Origin: Methyloceanibacter sp. wino2
GTDB taxonomy: Bacteria; Pseudomonadota; Alphaproteobacteria; Rhizobiales; Methyloligellaceae
DNA length: 64,000 nucleotides
Direction: 5' to 3'
Assembly (NCBI RefSeq): GCF_003071365.1
Contig: NZ_CP028960.1
Location: 496,001 to 560,000 of the forward strand
Both the position numbers and the translations under genes were made by a program. A model generated the notes under the pieces. The model was not told where the DNA came from. It searched no databases and was given only the letters and a program-made list of their open reading frames with translations. Below, one piece after another: positions 30,289 through 39,616 of the stretch; within the stretch, counting starts at the first letter, position 1; every line of letters begins with the position of its first letter.

Positions 30289-31056
30289 ATGCAAGATCGT
30301 GGCAGCGGAATTGCAATGCGTTGGCGTAAATGGTTGGTCGCTGGCATTGCAGCCACCGCCTTGGCCGGCTCGTCCGTTATCGCGCAGGCGCAAGACGCCG
30401 AGACGGCCGATCCGTCGAAGGCGCCCTGCACCGACGACGCCATGATCGTCTTCGACGCTTCGGGCTCCATGTCGGGGAATCAGGAGCTCGGCATTCCCAA
30501 TTCCAAGCCCCGTATCGATGAAGTGCGCTGGGCGCTGGCGCAGGTTCTTCCAAGCGCGACACGCTACCGCCGCGTCGGTCTCGTGACATACGGTCCCGGA
30601 CCCTACAATCAGTGCAACGTGTCGCTCGCCCTGAAGCCGACCGCCAACGCGGCCAAGAAAATCATGCGGGCCGTCAACCGGATCATCCCGGCGGGTAAAA
30701 CGCCTCTCACCTCCGGGGTCGAGCAGGCGGCCGAGGCACTTGACTATCGCAACAATCCCGGCGTGATCGTCGTCGTGACGGACGGCGAGGAGACTTGCGG
30801 CCGGGCGCCGTGCGAGCTCGCCAAGCGGCTTCACGACAACGCGGCGCGGCTCACCATCCACGTGATCGGCTTTCGCTACTCGGGCTATTCCTGGACGGGC
30901 CAGAACAGCGTCATGGATCTGATGTGTCTCGCGAATGAGAACAACGGGCTCTACATCAAGGCCAACAACGAGGAAGAGCTCGCCGACGCCCTCGAGAAGA
31001 CGCTCGATTGCCCGATGATTTCGCAGGCGCCATTGTCTATGGGCGCAGTCCGCTAG
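30289..31056 (+). CDS. Exported von Willebrand factor A domain protein
   Basis: 255 aa. A signal peptide (KWLVAGIAATALAGSSVIAQA) is followed by a single VWA domain with an intact metal-ion-dependent adhesion site: DASGSMS (D-x-S-x-S), the Thr in GKTPLTSG, and the Asp in VVVTDGEETCG. Four further Cys (KAPCTDD, QCNVS, GRAPCEL, DCPMIS) suggest disulfides in the periplasm. Partners are unknown; no MoxR ATPase is next to it. Start ATG 30289 has a GGGAG site; ATG 30316 is an alternative. It is followed by a polysaccharide deacetylase gene. Confidence 0.88.
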   Translation: MQDRGSGIAMRWRKWLVAGIAATALAGSSVIAQAQDAETADPSKAPCTDDAMIVFDASGSMSGNQELGIPNSKPRIDEVRWALAQVLPSATRYRRVGLVTYGPGPYNQCNVSLALKPTANAAKKIMRAVNRIIPAGKTPLTSGVEQAAEALDYRNNPGVIVVVTDGEETCGRAPCELAKRLHDNAARLTIHVIGFRYSGYSWTGQNSVMDLMCLANENNGLYIKANNEEELADALEKTLDCPMISQAPLSMGAVR

Positions 31057-31103
31057 GGCCCCAACGCCTCCTCGCTTTTCATCGCCGATCTTTTCATTGA
31101 CGC

Positions 31104-32183
31104 GTGCCGCCAAACCGGCTCAAGAAGCCATCGATCAGGTTTTTTTGGGGATGGGCGGCAATGGTTCTGTGCGGGCGGGCATTCGTCGCCCTTGGCATCC
31201 TGATGGCCGGACTGTCCCACGCCGTAGCGGAAGATCCCGCGCCTGCAGCGGCGGACCCGGAAGACAGCCTCCTTTCCCGCTGCTGGAGCAGTGACGCGCT
31301 CGCGGGCACAGACAAGGAACGGGCTTCCAAATTCGACCGGACGCGCGTGGATCTCGAGACCTTGCGCAAGATTGCACGGCCCGAGCGGGCGCCTATTGCC
31401 AAGCCGCTGCGTGGTTCGATCCGCAGCGTGAAGGTCTCCCCCGACGACAAGGTCATCGCCCTCACCTTCGACATCTGTGAGAGCAACGGGCATCGGACCG
31501 GCTATGACGGCCATGTCATCGACTATCTGCGCGCGGAGGACGTCAAAGCCACGCTGTTCGTGAGTGGCAAGTGGTTCGAAAGCCACCCCGAACGGGCCGC
31601 CCAGCTCATCGCCGACACCCGCTTCGAGATCGGCGGCCATGGCCTCGCCCACCGCGATTTCACGAAAGCAAGCGCGGCCACAATCGACGACGAAATTCAT
31701 CTGACGGAGGCTGCCTTCCTCCGCGCCCGCGATCAGCTCGTCGCGAAGAGCTGCGCCGCGGACCTTGCGGAGCACGCCGCCCCGCAAGACCAACTGACCC
31801 TGATGCGGTTCCCGTACGGCTGGTGCAGCGCCAAGTCTTTGTCCGCCGTCGCCGATGCGGGACAGCTCGCCATTCAATGGGACATCGTGACCGGCGATCC
31901 CGATCCCGGTCTCTCCGCCAAGCGCATCGCCAAGGCCATCATCGACCAGGCCCATCCCGGCGCCATCGTCATCGGTCACGCGAACGGACATGGCCGCAAT
32001 ACGGCGGAGGCCCTCAAGATCGCCATCCCCAAGCTGAAAGAGGACGGCTACCGCTTCGTGACTGTGAGCGAGTTGCTCGCAGCCGGTGAACCGGTGATCG
32101 CGCAGAGCTGCTACATCGAACACCCGGGCGATCAGCACCGCTACGCGCAAGTCAAGAAGCGCCGCCGGGCGCATAGAAAGTGA
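31104..32183 (+). CDS. Polysaccharide deacetylase (NodB/CE4 family), exported
   Basis: 359 aa from a GTG at 31104, or 340 aa from ATG 31161, which directly gives a signal peptide (FVALGILMAGLSHAVA). The CE4 domain shows motif 1 as ALTFDICE, with the first Asp (catalytic base) kept but the second, metal-binding Asp position occupied by Ile, a known variant subgroup; motif 2 as GGHGLAHRDF with two His; motif 3 as RFPYGWCS; and motif 5 as IVIGHANGHG. Metal binding may therefore be altered. The stop overlaps the start of the next gene (TGATG). Confidence 0.88.
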   Translation: MPPNRLKKPSIRFFWGWAAMVLCGRAFVALGILMAGLSHAVAEDPAPAAADPEDSLLSRCWSSDALAGTDKERASKFDRTRVDLETLRKIARPERAPIAKPLRGSIRSVKVSPDDKVIALTFDICESNGHRTGYDGHVIDYLRAEDVKATLFVSGKWFESHPERAAQLIADTRFEIGGHGLAHRDFTKASAATIDDEIHLTEAAFLRARDQLVAKSCAADLAEHAAPQDQLTLMRFPYGWCSAKSLSAVADAGQLAIQWDIVTGDPDPGLSAKRIAKAIIDQAHPGAIVIGHANGHGRNTAEALKIAIPKLKEDGYRFVTVSELLAAGEPVIAQSCYIEHPGDQHRYAQVKKRRRAHRK

Positions 32184-32674
32184 TGCCGTCGCCCTTCCTG
32201 CCAACGGCCGATCTCGGGGGCGCGCAATTGTGCCCCATCACGGACGATGCGCGGCAGACGTTGGCCGCGGCGCTCGCGACCATGCCCCCGTGGTCGACAC
32301 TGGCCATTCCGGAAGACGGCCTTTCTCGCTTTCTGGCTGGTGGAGACGGGGGTACCCAGCACTACGCCATAACCGTCGGCGGCACGACGGCGGGCGTTAT
32401 CTGTACACGCTTTCCCTGGCTCAAAGGCCCGTACGTCGAACTCCTTGCCATCCTTCCCGGTCATCAAGGACACGGGCTCGGGACCAAGGCTCTGACGTTC
32501 GTCGAGGCCGAAGCCAAGCGGGCCGGGACGCGCAATGTCTGGGTCTGCGCCTCTGAGTTCAACGGCCCCGCACGGCGCTTCTACGACCGCCGCGGATTCG
32601 TCGAAGTCGGGACGCTGCCCGATCTCGTCACGGACGGTTTCGCCGAAGTGCTGTACAGAAAGGCGCTCGCCTAG
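32183..32674 (+). CDS. GNAT-family N-acetyltransferase
   Basis: 163 aa. The acetyl-CoA-binding motif A is visible as LAILPGHQGHGLGTKAL (Q-x-x-G-x-G), followed by the C-terminal NGPARRFYDRRGFVEVG motif B typical of the fold. Substrate unknown. ATG 32183 overlaps the stop of the deacetylase gene as TGATG, so the two are translationally coupled; whether they act on the same cell-wall or polysaccharide substrate is only suggested. Confidence 0.9.
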   Translation: MPSPFLPTADLGGAQLCPITDDARQTLAAALATMPPWSTLAIPEDGLSRFLAGGDGGTQHYAITVGGTTAGVICTRFPWLKGPYVELLAILPGHQGHGLGTKALTFVEAEAKRAGTRNVWVCASEFNGPARRFYDRRGFVEVGTLPDLVTDGFAEVLYRKALA

Positions 32675-32971
32675 CACCGCCGTTTTTGGGCGCGAGCAAG
32701 GCCCCGAGCCCGATTCGCCAGGCCAATTGTCCACACGCTATGCACCGGCCCGCGCGCAACGATGTCGCACCGGCCAGTCCTCTGCACGGCGCTCAATCCA
32801 AGGCCGAAAATCAAAATAAAATGCGTCACGCGCGAACCGAATTCCACTTGACGCGTTGAATGGCAACGCTTGCGGCGTTCAGTTGTTTGTGCGGCGCAAC
32901 AAGGAAACAGCTTGGCACGTAATTCGGGGAGTTTGTAAAATGATGACCTTGCAGAACGGGCACCCCTCCAA
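32675..32971. other. Non-coding stretch before the 27-residue peptide gene
   Basis: About 300 bases with no supportable gene. From about 32810 the sequence becomes visibly AT-richer (AAATCAAAATAAAATG) than the flanking genes. I see no convincing terminator after the GNAT gene, and TTGACG at about 32850 is the only -35-like element, without a clear -10. Confidence 0.5.
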
Positions 32972-32991
32972 TCGGAAAGGAGAACTTCCGA
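32972..32991 (+). promoter_or_regulatory. Hairpin presenting the Shine-Dalgarno in its loop
   Basis: TCGGAA (32972-32977) pairs with TTCCGA (32986-32991), whose last A is the first base of the ATG. The 8-base loop is AGGAGAAC, which contains the ribosome-binding AGGAG. The 6-bp stem therefore brackets the Shine-Dalgarno and touches the start codon. Confidence 0.55.
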
Positions 32992-33074
32992 TGGAATTCA
33001 CAGCCAAACTGACCGTGGCTTCGGTCGTACTATCGTTCAGCTTTCTCGCCGCCGTCATTCTTGGAATGATCTAG
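32991..33074 (+). CDS. 27-residue single-span membrane peptide
   Basis: MEFTAKLTVA begins a 27-residue peptide whose remainder (SVVLSFSFLAAVILGMI) is one hydrophobic helix. An excellent AGGAG lies 8 bases before ATG 32991, inside a small hairpin loop. An in-frame ATG at 32856 would give 72 aa but has no ribosome site and no plausible N-terminus. I do not recognise a family; the strong initiation signal is the main support. Confidence 0.5.
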   Translation: MEFTAKLTVASVVLSFSFLAAVILGMI

Positions 33075-33175
33075 GGCGAGCAATTGGGCCCAAGGCCCGC
33101 CAACATCAAGCCAGCAGAGAACAAACGCCGTAGACGGACGACCCCGTCTTGGCGCCCCCTCTGTTGTGTTGGCTT

Positions 33176-35854
33176 TTACGCCGCCGCGTCGGTGACCTGC
33201 TTCGGATCGTAATTGAGGATCGGCCCGAGCCACTTCTCGGCCTCGTCCAGAGACCAGCCCTTGCGTGCCGCGTAATCGGCGACCTGGTCGCGGCCGATCT
33301 TACCGACGCCGAAATACCGGGCGTCCGGGTGTGAGAAGTACATGCCGGACACGGCTGCTCCCGGCCACATGGCGCAAGACTCCGTGAGCTTGATGCCGAT
33401 CTCCTTCTCCGCATCCAGCGTGCGGAAGAGCGTACGCTTCTCTGTGTGGTCAGGCTGGGCCGGATAGCCGGGCGCTGGGCGAATGCCCGCATAGTCCTCC
33501 GCGATCAGCGCGTCGTTTGACAGCTTCTCGTCCGGCGCATAGCCCCAGAGTTCACGACGCACCTTTTCATGCATCGCTTCTGCGAAAGCCTCGGCCAGAC
33601 GGTCTGCAAGCGCCTTCACCAGGATCTTGGAATAGTCGTCATTGGCGAGTTCGAAGCGGCGCGCGACCTCGTCCTCTCCGACGCCGGTCGTCACAGCGAA
33701 GCCGCCCAAATAGTCGGGGAGTCCCGTCTCCTTCGGCGCGACAAAATCGGCCAAGGCCAGGTTCGGCTTGCCCGTATCGCGCGCCATTTGCTGGCGTAGC
33801 GTATGGAAGGTCGCGAACGGCTTCTCCCGGCTCTCGTCCGTATAGAGTTCGATATCGTCGCCGACGCTGTTCGCAGGCCAGAAGCCCACCACGGCATTTG
33901 CCGTCAGCCATTTCTCGTCGATTAGCTGCTTCAACATCGCTTGCGCGTCTTCGAAGAGCGGCCGCGCGGCCTCGCCGTATTTGTCGTCGTCGAGAATGCG
34001 CGGGTATGTCCCTTTCAGCTCCCAGGCATGGAAGAACGGCGTCCAGTCTATGTAGCGCGCGAGCTCCGCGAGATCGTAGGCTTCGAAGGTCCGGGTTCCC
34101 AGGAACGATGGCTTCGGCGGCGTATAGCCAACCCAGTCGAGCTTGAGCGCATTGGCGCGCGCCTGTGCGATGCTTGCCCGTGACTTCTCCGCCTGACCGC
34201 GAGCGTACTTCTCGGCCATCTGAACGTATTCCGCGCGAACCTTTGCGATGTGGGCGTCCCGGTGCTCCTTCGAGATCAAGCCGGAGACAACGCCCACCGC
34301 GCGGCTGGCGTCCGTGACGTAGATCGCCTGGTTGCGTTGGTAGTTGGGGCTGATCTTGACGGCGGTATGGACCTTGCTCGTTGTCGCGCCGCCGATGAGC
34401 AGCGGAATATCGAACCCCTCCCGCTCCATCTCCGACGCGACATGGCACATCTCGTCGAGAGACGGCGTGATCAAGCCCGACAGGCCGATAATGTCGACGT
34501 TCTGTTCCTTCGCGGTATCGAGGATGACCTGCGAGTGCACCATGACGCCGAGGTCGATCACCTCGTAGTTGTTGCACTGGAGCACGACGCCAACAATGTT
34601 CTTGCCGATGTCGTGGACATCACCCTTGACGGTCGCGAGGAGGACCTTGCCGGCCGCGGGCCGGTCGACGACGCCGAGTTCCTCCTTTTCCTTCTCCATG
34701 AAGGGCATGAGATAGGCGACCGCCTGCTTCATCACGCGCGCGGACTTCACGACCTGCGGCAGAAACATTTTCCCTGCGCCGAACAGATCGCCGACCACGT
34801 TCATGCCGTCCATCAGCGGGCCTTCGATCACGTGCAGCGGACGCTCGGCGCGCTGCCGCGCTTCTTCGGTGTCTTCCTCGACATAGGTGCCGATCCCGTG
34901 CACGAGCGCGTAGGTAAGCCGCTCCTCGACCGGCTTCTCGCGCCAGGACAGATCCGCTTCCTTCTTCTGCGAGGCGCCGCCCTTGTAGCGCTCGGCAGCC
35001 TCCAGCAGACGATCCGTGGCGTCGTCGCGGCGATTAAGGATCACATCCTCGGCAAGCTCGCGCAGTTCCGGCTCGATGTCGTCGTACTGGCCGAGTTGCC
35101 CCGCATTGACGATGCCCATATCCATGCCCGCCTGAATGGCGTGATAGAGAAACACCGTGTGCATGGCCTCGCGCACGCGCTCATTGCCGCGGAACGCGAA
35201 TGACAGATTTGAAACGCCGCCGGAAATGTGCACGTACGGCAGTTCGGCCTTGATGCGCCGCGTGGCCTCGATGAAGGCGCGGCCGTAGTCGTTGTGTTCT
35301 TCGATGCCGGTCGCGACGGCGAAGATGTTGGGATCGAAGATGATGTCCTCGGGCGGGAAGCCCACCTCCTTCGTCAGCAGCTCGTAAGCCCGCTTGCAGA
35401 TCTCGAATTTACGCTCGGCCGTTTCCGCCTGGCCCGTTTCGTCGAACGCCATCACGACCACGGCCGCGCCGTAGCGCAAAACCTTGCGCGCATGCTCCAG
35501 GAACGGCTCCTCGCCTTCCTTCATGCTGATGGAGTTCACCACCGCCTTGCCTTGCACACATTTGAGCCCCGTCTCGATCACGGACCATTTGGACGAGTCC
35601 AGCATGATGGGCACCCGCGAAATATCGGGTTCCGAGGCGATAAGATTGAGGAAGGTCCGCATGGCCTCCTCGGAATTCAACATGCCCTCGTCCATGTTGA
35701 TGTCGATCATGTTCGCGCCATTCTCGACCTGCTGGCGCGCGACTTCGAGCGCGGCTGCGTAGTCGTTGGCCTCGATCAATTTGCGGAAGCGGGCGGAGCC
35801 CGTGACATTGGTCCGCTCACCAACCATCACAAAATTTTGGGCAGCGTTGGTCAT
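33176..35854 (-). CDS. metH: MetH C-terminal cistron: pterin-, cobalamin- and AdoMet-binding domains of methionine synthase
   Basis: 892 aa carrying everything of B12-dependent methionine synthase except the homocysteine domain. Domains in order: pterin-binding (residues 8-275, [40 protein letters not shown]), cap module (about 300-385), cobalamin-binding with DVHDIG at 412-417 (His414 is the expected Co ligand), and the reactivation domain (about 560-892) with [15 protein letters not shown]. It begins exactly where the linker of single-chain MetH would be. It is the last gene of the operon, 4 bases after the DUF6998-type gene. Confidence 0.96.
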   Translation of the reverse strand: MTNAAQNFVMVGERTNVTGSARFRKLIEANDYAAALEVARQQVENGANMIDINMDEGMLNSEEAMRTFLNLIASEPDISRVPIMLDSSKWSVIETGLKCVQGKAVVNSISMKEGEEPFLEHARKVLRYGAAVVVMAFDETGQAETAERKFEICKRAYELLTKEVGFPPEDIIFDPNIFAVATGIEEHNDYGRAFIEATRRIKAELPYVHISGGVSNLSFAFRGNERVREAMHTVFLYHAIQAGMDMGIVNAGQLGQYDDIEPELRELAEDVILNRRDDATDRLLEAAERYKGGASQKKEADLSWREKPVEERLTYALVHGIGTYVEEDTEEARQRAERPLHVIEGPLMDGMNVVGDLFGAGKMFLPQVVKSARVMKQAVAYLMPFMEKEKEELGVVDRPAAGKVLLATVKGDVHDIGKNIVGVVLQCNNYEVIDLGVMVHSQVILDTAKEQNVDIIGLSGLITPSLDEMCHVASEMEREGFDIPLLIGGATTSKVHTAVKISPNYQRNQAIYVTDASRAVGVVSGLISKEHRDAHIAKVRAEYVQMAEKYARGQAEKSRASIAQARANALKLDWVGYTPPKPSFLGTRTFEAYDLAELARYIDWTPFFHAWELKGTYPRILDDDKYGEAARPLFEDAQAMLKQLIDEKWLTANAVVGFWPANSVGDDIELYTDESREKPFATFHTLRQQMARDTGKPNLALADFVAPKETGLPDYLGGFAVTTGVGEDEVARRFELANDDYSKILVKALADRLAEAFAEAMHEKVRRELWGYAPDEKLSNDALIAEDYAGIRPAPGYPAQPDHTEKRTLFRTLDAEKEIGIKLTESCAMWPGAAVSGMYFSHPDARYFGVGKIGRDQVADYAARKGWSLDEAEKWLGPILNYDPKQVTDAAA

Positions 35855-35858
35855 TGTC

Positions 35859-36353
35859 CTACTTGGCCTCAGTGGTCTTGCGGCGGAGCCGGTCAGCGTC
35901 GTTCACTTTTTTGTTGAGCTCTAGCAGCTGCGCGAGGGTTATCTGCCTTTGCCCATTGCTGGGGAGCTTTCGAGAGCTAAGGCGCTCGACAATCGGTGAC
36001 ATCGGCCCATTGTAAATTTCCTCAAAGCCGGCATCCCGCCCAAGTCGGAGGACAAGACATTTTTCCGGCTGAAAGTCAGCATCGTGATCGCGAAAAGCTA
36101 CTCGATTGTTGAATGTGGCCTTGATCTCGACCCGCTGGCCATCCTTGGTCCACGCATCGCATGCCTTCGTCGAAGGGTCCGTCAACTCGAGATCATAGGC
36201 GCTCTTGGCCAAGACCTCTCCCAAACTGCCAACCAAGTGACCGTCCGGTGTGAAAGGCCGTTTGGTCATTTCCTGGAGCTTGTCGGTTATCCGGAAAAGT
36301 TGCTCCACAAGTTGCTTTGCTTCCACGGGGTCGAAGGTCACCTGGCCGCTCAC
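35859..36353 (-). CDS. DUF6998-type protein, putative PD-(D/E)xK nuclease fold, inserted between the metH cistrons
   Basis: 164 aa. The central pattern [12 protein letters not shown], then CDAW and RVEIKAT, gives E46, D66, E76-x-K78, the layout of a PD-(D/E)xK nuclease core; the [11 protein letters not shown] and EIYNGP blocks match what I recall of DUF6998. The GTG start at 36353 overlaps the metH N-terminal stop by 4 bases, and its stop is 4 bases before the next start, so it is fully embedded in the operon. Its base composition is visibly less GC-rich than both neighbours, which suggests later acquisition. A role in methionine metabolism is not known; a defence or DNA-repair role is equally possible. 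Confidence 0.72.
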   Translation of the reverse strand: MSGQVTFDPVEAKQLVEQLFRITDKLQEMTKRPFTPDGHLVGSLGEVLAKSAYDLELTDPSTKACDAWTKDGQRVEIKATFNNRVAFRDHDADFQPEKCLVLRLGRDAGFEEIYNGPMSPIVERLSSRKLPSNGQRQITLAQLLELNKKVNDADRLRRKTTEAK

Positions 36354-37411
36354 CCGTGCACGAACGGCTCAAGGCCGGAGAGGCGGAGCGCATGCTCCAC
36401 GTTAGGAATGACGCGCGGCTTGTACGGCGCCACCGCTTCCGCGATCGCCCGGATGTGCTCGGGCGTCGTGCCGCAGCAGCCGCCGACGATATTGATCAGC
36501 CCGTTCTTGGCCCAATCCTCCAGTAGCCCCGCCATGTGTGCGGGGGTCTCGTCATACGCGCCCATCTCGTTGGGGAGGCCCGCATTGGGATAGATGCTGA
36601 CATAGGTGTCGGTCACGTTCGAGATCTCGTCCACGGACGGGCGCAACTGCTCGGCACCGAACGAGCAATTGAAGCCGATGGAGAACGGCCGCAAATGGCG
36701 CATGGAGTACCAGAACGCTTCCGGCGTCTGGCCGGACAGGTTGCGCCCGGACAGGTCCGTGATCGTCCCCGAAATCATGATGGGCAAATGCACGCCCATC
36801 TCGTCGAACACCTCCTCGACCGCGAAGCCCGCGGCCTTCGCGTTCAACGTATCGAATACGGTCTCAATCAGGATCAGATCAACGCCGCCTTCGATCAGTC
36901 CGCGCACCTGCGTCGAGTAGGCGTCAACCAGTTCGTCGAAGCTCACATTGCGGAAGCCCGGATTGTTGACGTCGGGCGAAATGGAGGCGGTGCGGTTGGT
37001 CGGGCCCATGGCGCCGGCAACGTAACGCGGCCGGTCCGGTGTCTTGGCCTCCCACTCATCGGCCGCTTGGCGGGCGAGCTTTGCGGCCGCGACGTTCATC
37101 TCGTAGCTCAGGTCTTCCAGGCCGTAATCGGCCTGGCTGATGGCCTGCGCATTGAACGTGTTCGTCCCGATGATATCCGCGCCCGCTTCCAAGTAAGCAC
37201 TATGGATGTCGCGGATGATGTCCGGCTGGGTGAGGACCAGGAGGTCGTTATTGCCTTTCAGATCGCGGTCGAAATCCTTGAAGCGCTCGCCCCGATAGCC
37301 GTCCTCGTCCAGCTTGTGGCGCTGAATCATGGTGCCCATGGCGCCATCCAAAATGAGGATACGTTCTTTGACGGCCTCGTAGAGACGCTTGATACGTTCT
37401 TCGCGGGTCAT
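36350..37411 (-). CDS. metH: MetH N-terminal cistron: homocysteine S-methyltransferase domain
   Basis: 353 aa, the homocysteine-binding barrel of B12-dependent methionine synthase as a separate protein. [11 protein letters not shown] at the N-terminus and the three zinc-binding Cys, C249 in [10 protein letters not shown] and C312-C313 in [12 protein letters not shown], are all present. It ends at [15 protein letters not shown], the linker just before the pterin domain in single-chain MetH, so the split is at a domain border. It must act with the 892-residue partner. ATG 37411 overlaps the metF stop by 4 bases. Confidence 0.94.
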   Translation of the reverse strand: MTREERIKRLYEAVKERILILDGAMGTMIQRHKLDEDGYRGERFKDFDRDLKGNNDLLVLTQPDIIRDIHSAYLEAGADIIGTNTFNAQAISQADYGLEDLSYEMNVAAAKLARQAADEWEAKTPDRPRYVAGAMGPTNRTASISPDVNNPGFRNVSFDELVDAYSTQVRGLIEGGVDLILIETVFDTLNAKAAGFAVEEVFDEMGVHLPIMISGTITDLSGRNLSGQTPEAFWYSMRHLRPFSIGFNCSFGAEQLRPSVDEISNVTDTYVSIYPNAGLPNEMGAYDETPAHMAGLLEDWAKNGLINIVGGCCGTTPEHIRAIAEAVAPYKPRVIPNVEHALRLSGLEPFVHG

Positions 37412-38379
37412 GACGCCACCTTTGCGATCTTTGTCGGCTCCGAACTCTCGTCCGCCTTATGCGCGAACGCCTTGGCCGGCCGCAAGCCAAGCAGATGGCA
37501 GATCGCGTAGACGAGATCGGCCCGGTTCAGCGTATAGAAGTGAAACGAGGTGATGCCCTGGTCGACGAGGCCAAGTACCTGCTCAGCCGCAACCGCGGCG
37601 GCCACGAGATGGCGCGTTTCCGCATCGTCCTCCAACCCTTCGAAGCGCCGCTCCAGCCAGTCGGGGACGCTCGCGCCGGATCTCTTCGCGAAACTGGCAG
37701 CTTGCTTGAAATTGTTGATCGGGATGAGGCCCGGAATGATCGGGATGTCGATGCCCGCGGCCCGCACCCTGTCGAGATAGCGGAAATAAACTTCATTATC
37801 GAAGAAGAACTGCGTGATGGCTCCATCCGCACCGGCATCGACTTTGGCTTTCAGCATGTCGATGTCAGCTTCGACCGACGGCGACTCCGGATGCTTCTCC
37901 GGGTAGCACGCCACCGAAGTCGTGAAAGGAGCAATGTTCTTGATGCCGGCAACCAGCGCCGCAGCGTTTTCATAGCCGCCCGGAGTCGGAACATAGCGTT
38001 CGCCGACGCCTTCCGGCGGGTCGCCGCGCAAGGCCACGAGGTTGCGAACCCCAAGATCCCAATACTCACGAATGATGTCGTCGACCTCTTCCTTGGTCGC
38101 GTTCACGCACGTGAGATGCGCCGCCGGAATGAGTGTCGTTTCGCTCAAGAGGCGCGCCACGGTGGCGTGCGTGCGCTCGCGCGTCGACCCCCCGGCCCCG
38201 TAGGTCACAGAGACGTATTTGGGGCGCAACGGCTCCAGCCGCCTGATCGCACGCCAGAGCGTCTCCTCCATCGCCGGGTTCTTCGGCGGGAAGAACTCGA
38301 ACGAAACCTCAATGTCGCCGCGACCGAGAAACCGGCGCTTCGGCGGTTGCTGGCCTTGCGTGTCTTCAGTTCCGGACAT
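37408..38379 (-). CDS. metF: MetF, 5,10-methylenetetrahydrofolate reductase
   Basis: 323 aa flavoenzyme that makes the 5-methyl-THF used by MetH. Conserved stretches include [10 protein letters not shown] (residues about 24-33) with the catalytic Glu, [26 protein letters not shown], and [16 protein letters not shown]. The ATG at 38379 overlaps the stop of the upstream regulator gene as TAATG, and the stop overlaps the start of metH, so the whole unit is coupled. Confidence 0.96.
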   Translation of the reverse strand: MSGTEDTQGQQPPKRRFLGRGDIEVSFEFFPPKNPAMEETLWRAIRRLEPLRPKYVSVTYGAGGSTRERTHATVARLLSETTLIPAAHLTCVNATKEEVDDIIREYWDLGVRNLVALRGDPPEGVGERYVPTPGGYENAAALVAGIKNIAPFTTSVACYPEKHPESPSVEADIDMLKAKVDAGADGAITQFFFDNEVYFRYLDRVRAAGIDIPIIPGLIPINNFKQAASFAKRSGASVPDWLERRFEGLEDDAETRHLVAAAVAAEQVLGLVDQGITSFHFYTLNRADLVYAICHLLGLRPAKAFAHKADESSEPTKIAKVAS

Positions 38380-39497
38380 TATGCGGCGACCTCCACCTTG
38401 CCATTCCGTCTTCTTGTCTTGCCCGTCGCGGCCGGCTTTTCGCCGAGCCACAGAGAGACCGTCAACTTGCCTTCCGGAGACGCCTTGTCCCGCGACGCGG
38501 AACCAAGCGGGTTCAGATCCTGGAAGCTCACAAGCTTGAGCCCCGTTGTCTCCATCATGCGGCCGAGCTGCGCGCGGCCAAATCCCAACCGTCGATGTGC
38601 CGATTGCTCCCGCAGGAACTCGAGCTCGTGCGGTGCGAAATCGACCACGAGCAACCTACCGCCGGGCGCGAGCAGACGCGCGGCTTCCGCAACGGCGGCC
38701 GCCGGATCGTCGAGAAAGTGCAACACCTGATGAACGACGACCGCGTCGGCCGCGCCATCGGGCAGCGGAATGTTGTAAAGGTCGCCGTGGCGCACCTGTG
38801 CCTGGCCAAGCCCCTCGCGCTCCAGCTTCGCCCGCGCATAGGCCAGCATGTCGTGGTTCAGGTCGAACCCGAGCGCCTTATCCGCGCGGGGACCGAACAG
38901 CTCCAGGATGCGGCCCGTGCCCGTGCCGAGGTCGACCAGTAGCTCGAAGGGCCCGGGGCCCAGCGCCTGCTCCATCGCCTTTTCGACCTGGCTCTCGGCC
39001 ACGTGCAGCGCCCGGATCGAGTCCCATTCGGCGGCATGGGCTTTGAAATAGTCCTGTGCGGCCTCGGCCCGCGCCTTCTGAACCGCCTCCGCCCGCGCCC
39101 GGTCGCGCGCCAGCGTCAGGTCCGACGGATCGAGACTGTCAACGATGGCTCGCGCCAACGCGCCTTCAGGGCCCGTATCGGCGATGCGGAAGAACACCCA
39201 CGAGCCTTCGCGGAAGCGGGTGATGATCCCGGCCTCGGCCATGAGCTTCAAATGCCGGCTGATACGGGGCTGGCTCTGCACCAGAATTTGCGTGAGGTCC
39301 TTCACGTTATGCTCGGTCGCCGCCAGCAGCGCTAGAATGCGCAGGCGCGTGGCCTCGCCAGCACCGCGCAGTGCCGCAAGCACTTGCGCGCTGGACAATC
39401 CCTGCCCCTCGTCCAGGCCTTGCGCAGCCGTGCGTTTCCCGGCCACGGCCGACGGTGCCTCGGGCGATTGAGCGGTATGCTGGAGACCATCTGACAT
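38379..39497 (-). CDS. ArsR-type regulator fused to a SAM-dependent methyltransferase domain (SahR-like)
   Basis: 372 aa from ATG 39497. An ArsR winged helix (residues about 38-115, AGEATRLRILALLAATEHNVKDLTQIL then QSQPRISRHLKLMAEAGII) is joined to a class I methyltransferase domain with motif I LLVDLGTGTGRILELFG near 185-200 and VVHQVLHFLDDP. ArsR-family regulators named SahR control methionine-cycle genes in Proteobacteria in response to S-adenosylhomocysteine; heading an operon with metF and metH, this protein fits that role. A perfect 18-bp palindrome lies 2 bases upstream of its start. No ribosome site is at the usual distance, so the mRNA may be leaderless. Confidence 0.9.
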   Translation of the reverse strand: MSDGLQHTAQSPEAPSAVAGKRTAAQGLDEGQGLSSAQVLAALRGAGEATRLRILALLAATEHNVKDLTQILVQSQPRISRHLKLMAEAGIITRFREGSWVFFRIADTGPEGALARAIVDSLDPSDLTLARDRARAEAVQKARAEAAQDYFKAHAAEWDSIRALHVAESQVEKAMEQALGPGPFELLVDLGTGTGRILELFGPRADKALGFDLNHDMLAYARAKLEREGLGQAQVRHGDLYNIPLPDGAADAVVVHQVLHFLDDPAAAVAEAARLLAPGGRLLVVDFAPHELEFLREQSAHRRLGFGRAQLGRMMETTGLKLVSFQDLNPLGSASRDKASPEGKLTVSLWLGEKPAATGKTRRRNGKVEVAA

Positions 39498-39498
39498 A

Positions 39499-39516
39499 AA
39501 GATATGTTTATATCTT
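39499..39516. promoter_or_regulatory. Perfect palindrome upstream of the metF/metH operon, likely SahR-type operator
   Basis: AAGATAT (39499-39505) and ATATCTT (39510-39516) are exact inverted repeats around GTTT. The AT-rich form is typical of ArsR-family sites. Directly before the regulator start, it would allow autorepression of the whole five-gene operon. Confidence 0.72.
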
Positions 39517-39616
39517 CTCCTATCCGCCCGCAACCCCCAGGCTCACGCGAAAGGGCTAAAATGCGGTCAGGTTTTCTCGGCGCTCTTTGGGCAGCGGCAA
39601 CGGAAAGAGGCCCACT

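Noticed and set aside
33176-37411. metH read as a frameshifted pseudogene
   Set aside because: The halves are separated by a complete gene, each has its own start and stop, and the split is at a domain border.
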